From Comamonadaceae bacterium (lineage in GTDB: Bacteria > Pseudomonadota > Gammaproteobacteria > Burkholderiales > Burkholderiaceae_C), in contig JAIXUG010000028.1 of NCBI GenBank assembly GCA_027484105.1, forward strand, positions 124,001 through 188,000: 64,000 nucleotides of DNA, given 5' to 3'. Of this stretch, positions 18,932 through 27,405 are shown one piece after another; position 1 is the stretch's first letter; each line of letters begins with the position of its first letter. Made by a program: the position numbers and the translations under genes. The notes beneath the pieces are model-generated. The model did no database searches and was not told the DNA's origin. It saw only the letters and a list, made by a program, of their open reading frames with translations.

Positions 18932-19915
18932 TCACAAAGTGATGATGGTGCAACCCGTGGTCTTGCGCGCTTCCAGGGCGATGTGCGCGTCCTGAATTTT
19001 TGCCAGCGGGAAGGTTTGCTCGATGTGGATCTTCACCTTGCCGCTGGTCACCGCCTCGAACAAATCATCGGCCATGGCCTGGGTGTTTTCGCGGGTGGTG
19101 ATGTGGCTGAACAGGGTCTGGCGCGTCACATAGATCGAGCCCTTGGGGCCCAAGATGCCGGGTGCAAACGGGGGCACTGCACCCGAGGCATTGCCAAAAC
19201 TGGCCATCAGACCGAAGGGTGCCAGGCAGTCGAGCGACTTGTCCCAGGTGTCCTTGCCCACCGAGTCATAGACCACTTTCACGCCCTTGCCACCGGTGAT
19301 CTCTTTCACCTTGGCCTGGAAATCTTCGGTGGAATAGTTGATGCAAAACTCCGCGCCATTGGCCAAAGCCAGTGCGCACTTGGCATCGCTGCCTGCAGTG
19401 CCAATCAAGCGCAAACCGAGCGCCTTGGCCCACTGGCAAGCGATCAGGCCCACGCCACCGGCGGCGGCATGGAACAACACAAAGTCACCGGCTTTGAGGC
19501 CGCCCTGGGGCAGCGTGCGCTTGAGCAGGTACTGCGCCGTCAGGCCCTTGAGCATCATGGCCGCGCCGGTTTCGAACGAAATCGCATCGGGCAGCTTGCA
19601 CACGCACTTGGCAGGCATCACACGCACTTCGCAGTAGCTGCCAGGTGGCTGGCTGGCGTAAGCGGCGCGGTCGCCCACCTTCAGGTGCGTGACGCCTTCG
19701 CCCACGGCTTCGACCACGCCCGATGCTTCCATGCCCAGCTTCAGGGGCATGGGCAGGGGGTACAAACCACCGCGCTGGTAAACGTCGATGAAATTCAGGC
19801 CAATGGCTTTGTGGCGGATGCGGATCTCCCCGGGGCCTGGCTCACCCACCGTGACATCGACCAGTTTCATGACTTCGGGACCACCGTTTTGGTCGATCTG
19901 GACTGCAAGGCTCAT
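18932..19915 (-). CDS. NADPH:quinone oxidoreductase (zeta-crystallin type)
   Basis: A 327-residue member of the zinc-free medium-chain dehydrogenase family. It has the GroES-like N-terminal half with KAIGLNFIDVYQRGGLYP and GMEASGVVEAVGEGV. The NADPH Rossmann part is FVLFHAAAGGVGLIACQWAKALG. The zinc-binding cysteines of alcohol dehydrogenases are absent, as expected for quinone reductases. The ATG at 19915 (MSLAVQIDQNGG) has a ribosome site AGGAG just upstream; the frame opens further upstream without support. It reduces quinones by one electron from NADPH in the cytoplasm. It is divergent from the EamA gene. Confidence 0.9.
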   Translation of the reverse strand: MSLAVQIDQNGGPEVMKLVDVTVGEPGPGEIRIRHKAIGLNFIDVYQRGGLYPLPMPLKLGMEASGVVEAVGEGVTHLKVGDRAAYASQPPGSYCEVRVMPAKCVCKLPDAISFETGAAMMLKGLTAQYLLKRTLPQGGLKAGDFVLFHAAAGGVGLIACQWAKALGLRLIGTAGSDAKCALALANGAEFCINYSTEDFQAKVKEITGGKGVKVVYDSVGKDTWDKSLDCLAPFGLMASFGNASGAVPPFAPGILGPKGSIYVTRQTLFSHITTRENTQAMADDLFEAVTSGKVKIHIEQTFPLAKIQDAHIALEARKTTGCTIITL

Positions 19916-20037
19916 GGTATTTCTCCTGTGGATGGCAAATGAATGGATGCCTGACTTTGCCACGAATCTCATGCCGGAGTTCGGGGTGGGGACAGCTGGG
20001 CGACAGCGGGAAAACCCGAATGTCGCTACAGTGCCGC

Positions 20038-20937
20038 ATGTCTCAAAAACTCTCTCCCGTCACGGCCCTGCTGCTGACGGTGCCCCCTTTGCTGTGGGCG
20101 GGCAATGCGGTCGTGGGCCGCATGGTCACCGACTTGGTGCCCCCGATCACCCTCAACTTTTTGCGCTGGGCTCTGGCCTTCGTGATCTTGCTGCCCTTGG
20201 CAGCCTGGGTGCTGCGCCGCAGCAGCGGTCTGTGGGCTCACTGGCGGCGTTTTGCCTTGCTCAGTTTGCTGGGCGTGGGCTGCTACAACGCGCTGCAGTA
20301 CCTGGCACTGCAAACCTCGACCCCGCTGAACGTGACCCTGGTGGCGGCCAGTGGGCCGGTGTGGATGTTGGCCATTGGCGCGCTGTTTTTTCAGGCGCCG
20401 GTGCGGCGGGCCCAAGTCTATGGGGCGGTGTTGTCGATTGTGGGCGTGCTGGTGGTGCTCTCGCGGGGCGACTGGACACAACTCATGGCCGTGCGTTTGG
20501 TGGTGGGCGATTTGTTCATCTTGCTGGCCACGGCCTGCTGGTCTTGGTACAGCTGGATGCTGACGCGCCGTGACGAGCCCGAGGCCATTCGCAAAGACTG
20601 GGCCGCCTTTTTGCTGGCGCAGGTGGTGTTCGGGCTGGCCTGGTCGGGGCTGTTTGCGGGCATGGAATGGGGCCTGACCGATGCGCAGATCACCTGGGGC
20701 TGGCCACTCATCAGTGCCCTGGCCTTTGTGGCGGTGGGCCCGGCCGTGCTGGCTTACCGCTGTTGGGGCCTGGGCGTGCAGCAAGCCGGTCCGGCAGTGG
20801 CGGGGTTTTTTGCCAACCTCACGCCACTCTTTGCGGCCATCTTCTCGGCCGCCTTTTTGGGTGAGTTGCCCCAGCTGTTTCACGCGCTGGCGTTTGCACT
20901 GATCGTCAGCGGGATTTGGGTGTCTTCAAGGCGCTGA
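20038..20937 (+). CDS. EamA/DMT-family transporter
   Basis: A 299-residue inner-membrane protein with about ten hydrophobic helices and the internal duplication of two EamA domains (residues 10-140 and 155-295). The start at 20038 (MSQKLSPVTALLL) is preferred to the upstream in-frame ATG, because the first helix begins right after it. Members export metabolites such as amino acids. Its 3' end overlaps the convergent LysR gene by 12 bases. The substrate is unknown. Confidence 0.87.
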   Translation: MSQKLSPVTALLLTVPPLLWAGNAVVGRMVTDLVPPITLNFLRWALAFVILLPLAAWVLRRSSGLWAHWRRFALLSLLGVGCYNALQYLALQTSTPLNVTLVAASGPVWMLAIGALFFQAPVRRAQVYGAVLSIVGVLVVLSRGDWTQLMAVRLVVGDLFILLATACWSWYSWMLTRRDEPEAIRKDWAAFLLAQVVFGLAWSGLFAGMEWGLTDAQITWGWPLISALAFVAVGPAVLAYRCWGLGVQQAGPAVAGFFANLTPLFAAIFSAAFLGELPQLFHALAFALIVSGIWVSSRR

Positions 20938-21828
20938 TTCGCCCAAGCCCGCTTGCGCTTGCATCCACTGCACAAAGGCCAATGTGGCACCGCGTGCGCG
21001 GTCGATGTGGCGCACGCTCATGAAATGCACCGGGCGCACCAAGGCGGGCCAGCAGTCTGCGCCCAAGACCACCAGCTCGCCGCGCTCGATTTCCCGAGCG
21101 GCCAGGCGCGTGCTCTCCAGCGCCACCCCCATGCCGTCCACCGCCGCTGCAATCGCCATGGCCGCACGGTCAAAAGATGGCCGGGGACGAACCGGCATCC
21201 GCATGTCATGGAAGGCAAACCACTGTGGCCAGCCCACGGGGCTCAGCTGCGAGTCGATCAAAGGCCAAGAGGCCAGCAACTGCTCGGGCGGCTCACCGCG
21301 CTGCAGCAGCTGCGGTGCCACCAGAGGGGCGATGTGCTCGTCGCCCAAGGCGCAGACATCGAGCCCGGCGCTGTGGCGTGGCGGGCCGTAAGAGATCGTC
21401 ACATCGATCTCGCGCTGCGCCCCCAAGTCCAGCGGCTCGGCCCCCGTGGTCAAACGGATGTTGACTGTGGGGTGCAGCGCCAGGAAGCCCGGCAATCGCG
21501 GGCCCAGCCACTTGAGCGCCAGACTGGGCGCACAGTGCACCGCCAACACCTGGTCCTGCGTGGGCAACTGCACCTCGGCGCAACTGGCTTCGAGGGCACC
21601 AAACAAACGGTCCAGGCTCTCAAACAGCCTCTGCCCCTCCCGCGTGGTCTGCACCTGGCGATGGCGGCGTTCAAAGAGCGCCCGCCCAAAGTACTTTTCC
21701 AAGTCGCGGATCTGGTGGCTGATGGCCGAAGCCGTCAGGTGCAACTCTTGCGCAGCCAGGGCAAAACTCTGCAGACGCGCAGCCGCTTCAAAGGTGCGCA
21801 AGCGGGCCAAAGGCGGAAGATTTCTCAT
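20926..21828 (-). CDS. LysR-family transcriptional regulator (GcvA-like)
   Basis: A 300-residue regulator. The N-terminal winged helix-turn-helix is clear: PPLARLRTFEAAARLQSFALAAQELHLTASAISHQIRDLE (residues 5-44). It is followed by the GcvA-type FERRHRQVQTTREGQRL and a periplasmic-binding-like effector domain. The ATG at 21828 is chosen from in-frame candidates because it fits the family N-terminus. It is divergent from the class II aldolase gene with about 117 bases between starts, so that gene is the probable target; the intergenic stretch is relatively AT-rich and has T-N11-A possibilities. Confidence 0.9.
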   Translation of the reverse strand: MRNLPPLARLRTFEAAARLQSFALAAQELHLTASAISHQIRDLEKYFGRALFERRHRQVQTTREGQRLFESLDRLFGALEASCAEVQLPTQDQVLAVHCAPSLALKWLGPRLPGFLALHPTVNIRLTTGAEPLDLGAQREIDVTISYGPPRHSAGLDVCALGDEHIAPLVAPQLLQRGEPPEQLLASWPLIDSQLSPVGWPQWFAFHDMRMPVRPRPSFDRAAMAIAAAVDGMGVALESTRLAAREIERGELVVLGADCWPALVRPVHFMSVRHIDRARGATLAFVQWMQAQAGLGESAP

Positions 21829-21945
21829 GCGAATGATTTTCAGATGAATTGATCTCATGTTTCCATGAGCATTCACCGTTTGTCAAGGCAAGCCCAATCA
21901 GGCCAATATCTGGGTTTCAAACCACTCAGCGTTACAGGACCGTCC

Positions 21946-22797
21946 GTGACCACCAACCATTTTTTGCCCTCAGAGCACCGTTTTGACCCGCTGACCGAGC
22001 CCAAGGTGTCGATTTACCAACCCGATCAAGCCGGTTTGCTGTTCCCGGGCATCCCCACTTTTGACAACCATGCCCAGCACCGCCAGTACCTCAAAGAACG
22101 CTTGGCCGGCGCTTGCCGGGCCTTTGCACGCGCCGGGCTGGACTACGGTTTTGCCGGGCACCTGACCATCCGCGACCCCGAACGCCCCCACCTGTACTGG
22201 ACCAACCCCATGGCGGTGCACTTTGCGCAGGTCAAGGTGTCCAACCTGATCCTGGTGGACCACCAGGGCCAGGTGATTGAGGGCGACTACGCGGTCAACC
22301 GCGCCGGTTTTGTGCTGCACGCCGCCGTGCACGAGGCGCACCCCGACATCCTGGCCATGTGCCACGCCCACACGGTGTACGGCACGGCTTTCGCCTCACT
22401 GGGCCAGCCTTTGCTGCCCATCTCGCAAGACGCGGCCGCTTTCTTTGAAGACCATGTGGTCATTGGCGACGAAGCCGGTCAAGTGGCGGTCGAAGTCAAG
22501 GCGGGCCTGAAAGTGGCCGATTGGTTCAAGGGCGTGAAAGCCGCCATCCACCAAAACCACGGGCTGTTCACCGCCAGCCGCCACAGCATCGAGGCCGCAG
22601 CCTTTTGGTTCATCGCACTCGAGCGCTGCTGCAAGCAACAACTGGCCGTGATGGCCACCGGCCAAACCCCACGCCTGGTGCCTCCCGACCGCGCCCGCTA
22701 CAGCCGCGAACACGTCGGCAGCGAATACATCGGCTGGCTGCACTTCCAGACCATCTGGAACGATCTAGTGCGCACCGAGGCAGATTTGCTGGCGTGA
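21946..22797 (+). CDS. Class II aldolase/adducin family protein
   Basis: A 283-residue zinc enzyme of the fuculose-phosphate aldolase fold. The zinc histidines are in MCHAHTVYG and the third in HQNHGLFT; GHLTIRDPE is the N-terminal phosphate-type loop. The GTG at 21946, with ACAGGAC upstream, is the likely start; an ATG at 21865 would overlap the regulator's promoter region. It carries an uncommon C-terminal 80 residues (GSEYIGWLHFQTIWNDLV) found in the adducin-like subgroup often found beside catabolic genes. The substrate is unknown; control by the divergent LysR protein is inferred. Confidence 0.82.
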   Translation: MTTNHFLPSEHRFDPLTEPKVSIYQPDQAGLLFPGIPTFDNHAQHRQYLKERLAGACRAFARAGLDYGFAGHLTIRDPERPHLYWTNPMAVHFAQVKVSNLILVDHQGQVIEGDYAVNRAGFVLHAAVHEAHPDILAMCHAHTVYGTAFASLGQPLLPISQDAAAFFEDHVVIGDEAGQVAVEVKAGLKVADWFKGVKAAIHQNHGLFTASRHSIEAAAFWFIALERCCKQQLAVMATGQTPRLVPPDRARYSREHVGSEYIGWLHFQTIWNDLVRTEADLLA

Positions 22798-22860
22798 GGG
22801 CCTGCGCCCCCCCGCTCACCGTCGCGCACCTGGGGCACTTTGGGGGGGAGTGCCCCGGTT

Positions 22861-23661
22861 TTAAAACGTCCCTGCGTAAGACCCACCATCGGCCAACACG
22901 TTTTGGCCCGTCATGTAAGCCGCATGCTGGCTGCACAAGAAGGCGCAAATCGCACCAAACTCTTGCGGGTTGCCGTAGCGGCCTGCCGGAATCTGCGCTT
23001 GCTGGATCACGCGCAGCTCTTCCACCGTTTTGCCTTGCTTTTGCGCCATGGCGGGCAGCGTGGCGCGGATGCGGTCGGTGTCGAATTTGCCGGGCAGCAA
23101 GTTGTTGATGGTCACACCTTTGGCGGCAATGGCGCTGCGCGAAGCACCCGCCACAAAGCCCGTGAGGCCGCTGCGCGCGCCGTTGGACAAACCCAGCACA
23201 TCGATGGGGGCCTTCACGGCGCTGCTGGTGATGTTGACGATGCGGCCAAAACCGCGAGCGGCCATGCGGTCCACGGTGGCTTTGATGAGTTCGATGGGCG
23301 TGAGCATGTTGCCGTCGATGGCTTTGAGCCAGGCCTCGCGGTCCCAATCGCGGAAGTCGCCAGGCGGCGGGCCACCCGCGTTGGTGACCACGATGTCGTA
23401 GTCTTTGCCGGGGCCACCGGCCACGTTCCAAATGGCTTCGCGCCCGGCTTCGGTGGTGATGTCCACCGGCGCAGCGATCAACTGGACTTTGCCACCGGTC
23501 TCTGCGCGCAAGTTGTCCACGGCTTTGTTCAGCACTTCGGCGCCGCGCGCCACCATGACCACGTTCACGCCTTCCAGCGCCAAAGCGCGTGCGCAACCCC
23601 AACCCAAGCCTTTGCTTGCGCCACCCACCAAAGCCCATTTGCCTGCAATGCCCAAATCCAT
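22861..23661 (-). CDS. SDR-family oxidoreductase with atypical catalytic site
   Basis: A 266-residue short-chain dehydrogenase/reductase. The NAD(P) loop is GGASKGLGWGCARAL, with NAGG and the catalytic serine in ITSSAVKAP. The expected YxxxK is not present: the equivalent stretch reads VLGLSNGARSGLTGF. This SNxxR variant defines an SDR subgroup often annotated as 3-oxoacyl-ACP reductase, so a normal SDR reaction should not be assumed. It is the last gene of the tctC-ggt-eamA-SDR run, about 43 bases after the EamA gene. Confidence 0.85.
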   Translation of the reverse strand: MDLGIAGKWALVGGASKGLGWGCARALALEGVNVVMVARGAEVLNKAVDNLRAETGGKVQLIAAPVDITTEAGREAIWNVAGGPGKDYDIVVTNAGGPPPGDFRDWDREAWLKAIDGNMLTPIELIKATVDRMAARGFGRIVNITSSAVKAPIDVLGLSNGARSGLTGFVAGASRSAIAAKGVTINNLLPGKFDTDRIRATLPAMAQKQGKTVEELRVIQQAQIPAGRYGNPQEFGAICAFLCSQHAAYMTGQNVLADGGSYAGTF

Positions 23662-23703
23662 GTTGATCTCCTGAAGTTGATGAAGTGCGACCAGCCAGCC
23701 GCG

Positions 23704-24624
23704 TTAATTCGCTCGGCCCGTTGGCCGTGTGACCCAAAACACCCCGCTCAGCACCAGTGTGGTGCCCACGAGGATCGATGCATTGAAAGCTTCGCCCAAA
23801 ATCCAAACGCCCATCATCAGCGTGGACATCGGGCCAATCATGCCCGTCTGCGCCGTCAGCCCGGGGCCGATGCGCTCAATGGCCATCATGACCAGCAAGA
23901 CCGGCAAAACGGTGCAGACCGTGGCATTCAAAAAAGACAGCCACAGCACCGCCTCGGGCACCTGCAGGGCCGTCATGGGCCGCAGCAATGCAAACTGAGC
24001 AATGCAAAAAAAGCAGGCCACCGTGGTGGCCAGCCCCGCCAGACGCAAGGCGCCCAGACGCTGCACCAATTGGCCGCTGTAGGTCAGGTACACCGCATAG
24101 GTGACCGCGCTCAAAAAGACCAGCAAGGCGCCCCAGGCCGCGTGCGGCCCTGCCAGCCCGACCTCATGCCCAAACACCAGCAGAACGCCCGAATAGCTGA
24201 TGGCCATGGCCACGCCCTGGCGTTGTGTGATGCGTTTTTTGAACAACAACCAACCGAGCACCAGCACGAGCGTGGGGTTGAGGTACAGAATCAAGCGCTC
24301 CAGCGAGGCACTGATGAACTCCAGTCCCCAAAAATCCAGAAAGCTGGAGAGGTAATATCCGCAAAACCCCAGGCCCACCACGCCCAGCCAGTCTCCTCGG
24401 GTCAAGCTCGCCTTGCCACGCCCAGCCCACCAGGCCATCAGCACAAAAAAGGGCAAGGCCAAGACCATGCGCAGCATGACCAACGTGACCGCATCGACGC
24501 CGTGGCGGTAAGCCAGCTTGACGATGATGGCCTTGCCACTGAAGGCGATGGAGCCCGCCGCAGCCAGCAACAAGCCGGTGCTCAGGGCCGATGCCGGTGC
24601 AGTGTCTGCGCGGGCATGGTCCAT
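23704..24624 (-). CDS. EamA/DMT-family transporter
   Basis: A 306-residue membrane protein with ten predicted helices in two EamA repeats. The first repeat starts LSTGLLLAAAGSIAFSGKAI. The ATG at 24624 shares one base with the stop of the upstream gamma-glutamyltransferase-like gene (TGATG), which suggests translational coupling. It may export products of that hydrolase, but this is inference. The closest named relatives are amino-acid and metabolite exporters. Confidence 0.87.
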   Translation of the reverse strand: MDHARADTAPASALSTGLLLAAAGSIAFSGKAIIVKLAYRHGVDAVTLVMLRMVLALPFFVLMAWWAGRGKASLTRGDWLGVVGLGFCGYYLSSFLDFWGLEFISASLERLILYLNPTLVLVLGWLLFKKRITQRQGVAMAISYSGVLLVFGHEVGLAGPHAAWGALLVFLSAVTYAVYLTYSGQLVQRLGALRLAGLATTVACFFCIAQFALLRPMTALQVPEAVLWLSFLNATVCTVLPVLLVMMAIERIGPGLTAQTGMIGPMSTLMMGVWILGEAFNASILVGTTLVLSGVFWVTRPTGRAN

Positions 24625-26246
24625 CAAAAGCCCACAGCCTGCCCGTCACGGCGTGGATCGCTGGCCACCTGGTAACCCTGCACCGCCGGATCGCCCATGC
24701 GCCAGATGAACTGGCCTGCGCCAAAGTCTTGGTACGAGTCGTTGATGATGTCGAGCTGGTGCCCGCGTGCGATCAGCTCTTGCACCGTTTGGCCGTTCAT
24801 GGCGGCTTCGACGTTGATGTTCAGGCCCGTGTTGAAGCGCCAGCGCGGTGCGTCGCACGCCGCTTGCGGGTTCTGGCCATAGTCGAGCATGCGCACCAGG
24901 GTTTGCATGTGGCCTTGGGGCTGCATGTTGCCGCCCATCACGCCATAGCTCATGACAGGCTGGCCGTCTTTGGTGAGGAATGCCGGGATGATGGTCTGGA
25001 AAGGACGCTTGCCGGGCAGCACCAGGTTGGCGGGGTTTTGACCCTGCAGGTCGGTGCTGAAACCGTGACCCCGGTTTTGCAGGCTGATGCCATAAGTGGG
25101 CTCGACCACGCCCGAACCAAAGCCCATGTAGTTGCTTTGGATGAAGCTGATCATCATGCCGTTCTCATCGGCAGCGGTGAGGTAAATCGTGCCGCCCTTG
25201 ACCGGGTTGCCCGCTTTGAAGTCTTGCGCCTTTTTCATGTCGATCAGTTTGGCGCGGCTGGCGAGATAAGCCGGGTCCAGCATCTGCTCGGGCGGCAACT
25301 CCATGTAGCGCGGATCGGCCACGTAGCGGTACAGGTCGGCAAAGGCGAGCTTCATGGCCTCGATTTGCAAATGCTGCGAATCGGCGCTGTCCACCTTGTG
25401 GCTGGCCATGTCGAAGTGGGACAAGATGCCCAAGGCGATCAAGGCGGCGATGCCCTGGCCGTTGGGCGGGATCTCGTGCAGGGTGTAGCCCCGGTAGTCT
25501 TGCGCCATGGGCTTGACCCACTCGGGTTGGAAGTCGGCCAGGTCTTTGGCGGTGATGCTGCCGCCGTTGTCCTTGGCAAACTTTTCAATGGCTTGGGCGA
25601 TTTCGCCGCCATACAGCGCTTGGCCTTTGGTGGCGGCAATGGCCCTCAGGCCCCGCGCCGCGTTCTTGAACTGGAACAACTCTCCCACCTGTGGCGCACG
25701 GCCCCAAGGCAAGAAGCTTTGTGCAAAGCCAGGCTGCGACTGCAGCTCGGGCGTGGCGGCAGCCCACTTTTGCTGCACCACCACCGGGATCAAATAACCG
25801 CGCTCGGCCACCTCGATGGCGGGCTCCATCAAGTCGGCAAAGGGCAGCTTGCCAAAGCGCTCACTCAAAGCGACCCAACCGGCCACAGCGCCAGGCACCG
25901 TGACCGAGTCAAAACCGCGCTTGGGCGGCGTTTTGGCCTCGGCGCCGTATTTGCGGTGGAAGTACTCGGGCGTCCAGGTGGCGGGCGCGGGGCCAGACGA
26001 GTTCAGACCGTGCAGCTCTTGGCCGTCCCACACAATGGCAAACGCGTCCGACCCGAGGCCGCAGCTGACCGGCTCGGTCAGGGTGATGACGGCCGCCGCA
26101 GCGATGGCGGCATCGACCGCGTTGCCGCCCTTGAGCATCATGCGCAAGCCCGCTTGCGCGGCCAGGGGGTGCGAGGTGGACACCACATTGCGCGCAAACA
26201 GCGGCAAGCGGGTGCTGGTGTAGGGGAACTGGTAATCGAAATTCAT
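24624..26246 (-). CDS. Gamma-glutamyltransferase (Ntn hydrolase) family protein
   Basis: A 540-residue N-terminal-nucleophile hydrolase precursor. Features are ATSHPLAA-type start (VVSTSHPLAAQAGLRMMLKGGNAVDAAIAAA), the large-subunit region, and the nucleophile threonine in KGGTIYLTAADENG, where autocleavage would occur (near 365). The C-terminal GGNMQPQGHMQ is the family oxyanion region. There is no obvious signal peptide, unlike periplasmic Ggt, so the protein may be cytoplasmic. The ATG at 26246 starts one base after the tctC stop. The substrate could be a gamma-glutamyl compound, an acyl amide or cephalosporin-like compound; the transporter context suggests use of an imported solute. Confidence 0.87.
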   Translation of the reverse strand: MNFDYQFPYTSTRLPLFARNVVSTSHPLAAQAGLRMMLKGGNAVDAAIAAAAVITLTEPVSCGLGSDAFAIVWDGQELHGLNSSGPAPATWTPEYFHRKYGAEAKTPPKRGFDSVTVPGAVAGWVALSERFGKLPFADLMEPAIEVAERGYLIPVVVQQKWAAATPELQSQPGFAQSFLPWGRAPQVGELFQFKNAARGLRAIAATKGQALYGGEIAQAIEKFAKDNGGSITAKDLADFQPEWVKPMAQDYRGYTLHEIPPNGQGIAALIALGILSHFDMASHKVDSADSQHLQIEAMKLAFADLYRYVADPRYMELPPEQMLDPAYLASRAKLIDMKKAQDFKAGNPVKGGTIYLTAADENGMMISFIQSNYMGFGSGVVEPTYGISLQNRGHGFSTDLQGQNPANLVLPGKRPFQTIIPAFLTKDGQPVMSYGVMGGNMQPQGHMQTLVRMLDYGQNPQAACDAPRWRFNTGLNINVEAAMNGQTVQELIARGHQLDIINDSYQDFGAGQFIWRMGDPAVQGYQVASDPRRDGQAVGF

Positions 26247-26247
26247 G

Positions 26248-27222
26248 TCAATCCAAGGTGATCTTGCGCTCGGTGATGATCTTTTTCCATTTGGCCGATT
26301 CACTGGCCAGCATGGTGTTGAACTGCGCTGGCGTGCCGCCGACGGGTTCGATGCCAAAACGTTGCAGTTTGTCCATCACCTCAGGGTCTTGCAGCGCCTG
26401 GTTGGCAGCGGTGTTGACGCGGCTGACCACTTCGGGTGGCAAGCCTTTGGGACCAAACAGTCCAAACCAGGTGTTGGACTCATAGCCCGGCAACACATCG
26501 GCAATGGCCGGCACGCCAGGGGCCAAAGGCGTGGCTTTGAGCGAAGTCACGCCCAAGGCACGCAAACGGCCTTCACGCACATGCGGCATGCCGGTGGGCA
26601 AACTGTCGAACAGCACATCCACCTTGCCCGTGATCAGGTCGGGAATGGCCAGGGCCGTGCCCTTGTAGGGGATGTGCACCACAAACACATCGGCCTGTGC
26701 TTTGAACAACTCGGCCGATAACTGCACGATGGTGCCGTTGCCGCTCGATGCGTAATTCAAACGACCGGGGTTCTTCTTGGCGTAGTCGATCCACTCCTTG
26801 ACGGTTTTGGCGGGCGAGTTGTTGGGCACCAGCATGATGCTGGGTGCGTTGCCCAAATGCCCAATGGGCGTGAAGTCACGCACCGCGTCATAGGGCATGC
26901 GCGGGTTGAGGTTGGGGCCGATGGAATGTGTGCTGGAGGTGGACAACAGCAAGGTGTAGCCATCGGCCGTAGCCTTGGCGGCCAAGTCTGCGCCCAAGGT
27001 ACCGCCAGCGCCGGGACGGTTTTCCACCACAAGGGCCACGCCCAGCTTTTCACCCAGCTTTTGCGACACGGTACGGGCAAACAAATCGGTCGCACCACCG
27101 GCCGGAAAAGGCACGATCAGGCGCACAGGCTTGTTCGGATAGCTCTGCGCTTGCGCCCAAGCCACAGTGAGCAAGCCGAGCGTTGCTGCGCACAGCGTGC
27201 GCAAAAGGGTTCTTTTGTTCAT
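26248..27222 (-). CDS. Tripartite tricarboxylate transporter substrate-binding protein (Bug/TctC)
   Basis: A 324-residue periplasmic receptor. It has a signal peptide ending AWAQA (about 25 residues) and the Bug signature YPNKPVRLIVPFPAGGATDLFAR. GTIVQLSAELFKAQA, then HIPYKGTALAIPDLI and VDVLFDSLPTGMPHV follow. The ATG is preceded by AGGACATCACC. It starts a minus-strand run (tctC-ggt-eamA-SDR). The tctBA genes lie upstream, separated by a hairpin at 27359-27384. The ligand is unknown; Bug proteins bind carboxylates or amino acids. Confidence 0.92.
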   Translation of the reverse strand: MNKRTLLRTLCAATLGLLTVAWAQAQSYPNKPVRLIVPFPAGGATDLFARTVSQKLGEKLGVALVVENRPGAGGTLGADLAAKATADGYTLLLSTSSTHSIGPNLNPRMPYDAVRDFTPIGHLGNAPSIMLVPNNSPAKTVKEWIDYAKKNPGRLNYASSGNGTIVQLSAELFKAQADVFVVHIPYKGTALAIPDLITGKVDVLFDSLPTGMPHVREGRLRALGVTSLKATPLAPGVPAIADVLPGYESNTWFGLFGPKGLPPEVVSRVNTAANQALQDPEVMDKLQRFGIEPVGGTPAQFNTMLASESAKWKKIITERKITLD

Positions 27223-27358
27223 GGTGATGTCCTGTCCTGGATGTGCTCAAGTTCATGAGCTTGACTGAATGCGCTTGATTTTCTCAGAGCGCGCCAGGGC
27301 CTGCTGCACACAAGCGACAAGCCCATGAAAGTGGTCAGACGCTGGGACTGCACCAATG

Positions 27359-27384
27359 ACAACGGCCTCCGAAGAGGCCGTTGT
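27359..27384 (-). terminator. Terminator-like hairpin between tctA and tctC
   Basis: ACAACGGCCTC and GAGGCCGTTGT form an 11-bp perfect stem around CGAA, 22 bases after the tctA stop. There is no T run on the minus strand, so it may attenuate or protect mRNA ends, not terminate fully. Confidence 0.55.
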
Positions 27385-27405
27385 GAGGGTCAGGTCAGCG
27401 CCGAA

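Noticed and set aside
22840..24675. 611-codon open frame on plus across the SDR and EamA genes
   Set aside because: It is antisense to two genes with clear domains, and its product has low-complexity composition and no motif.
24591..26261. 556-codon open frame on plus opposite the gamma-glutamyltransferase gene
   Set aside because: It is antisense to a gene with an intact Ntn-hydrolase signature; no ribosome site or family likeness was seen.
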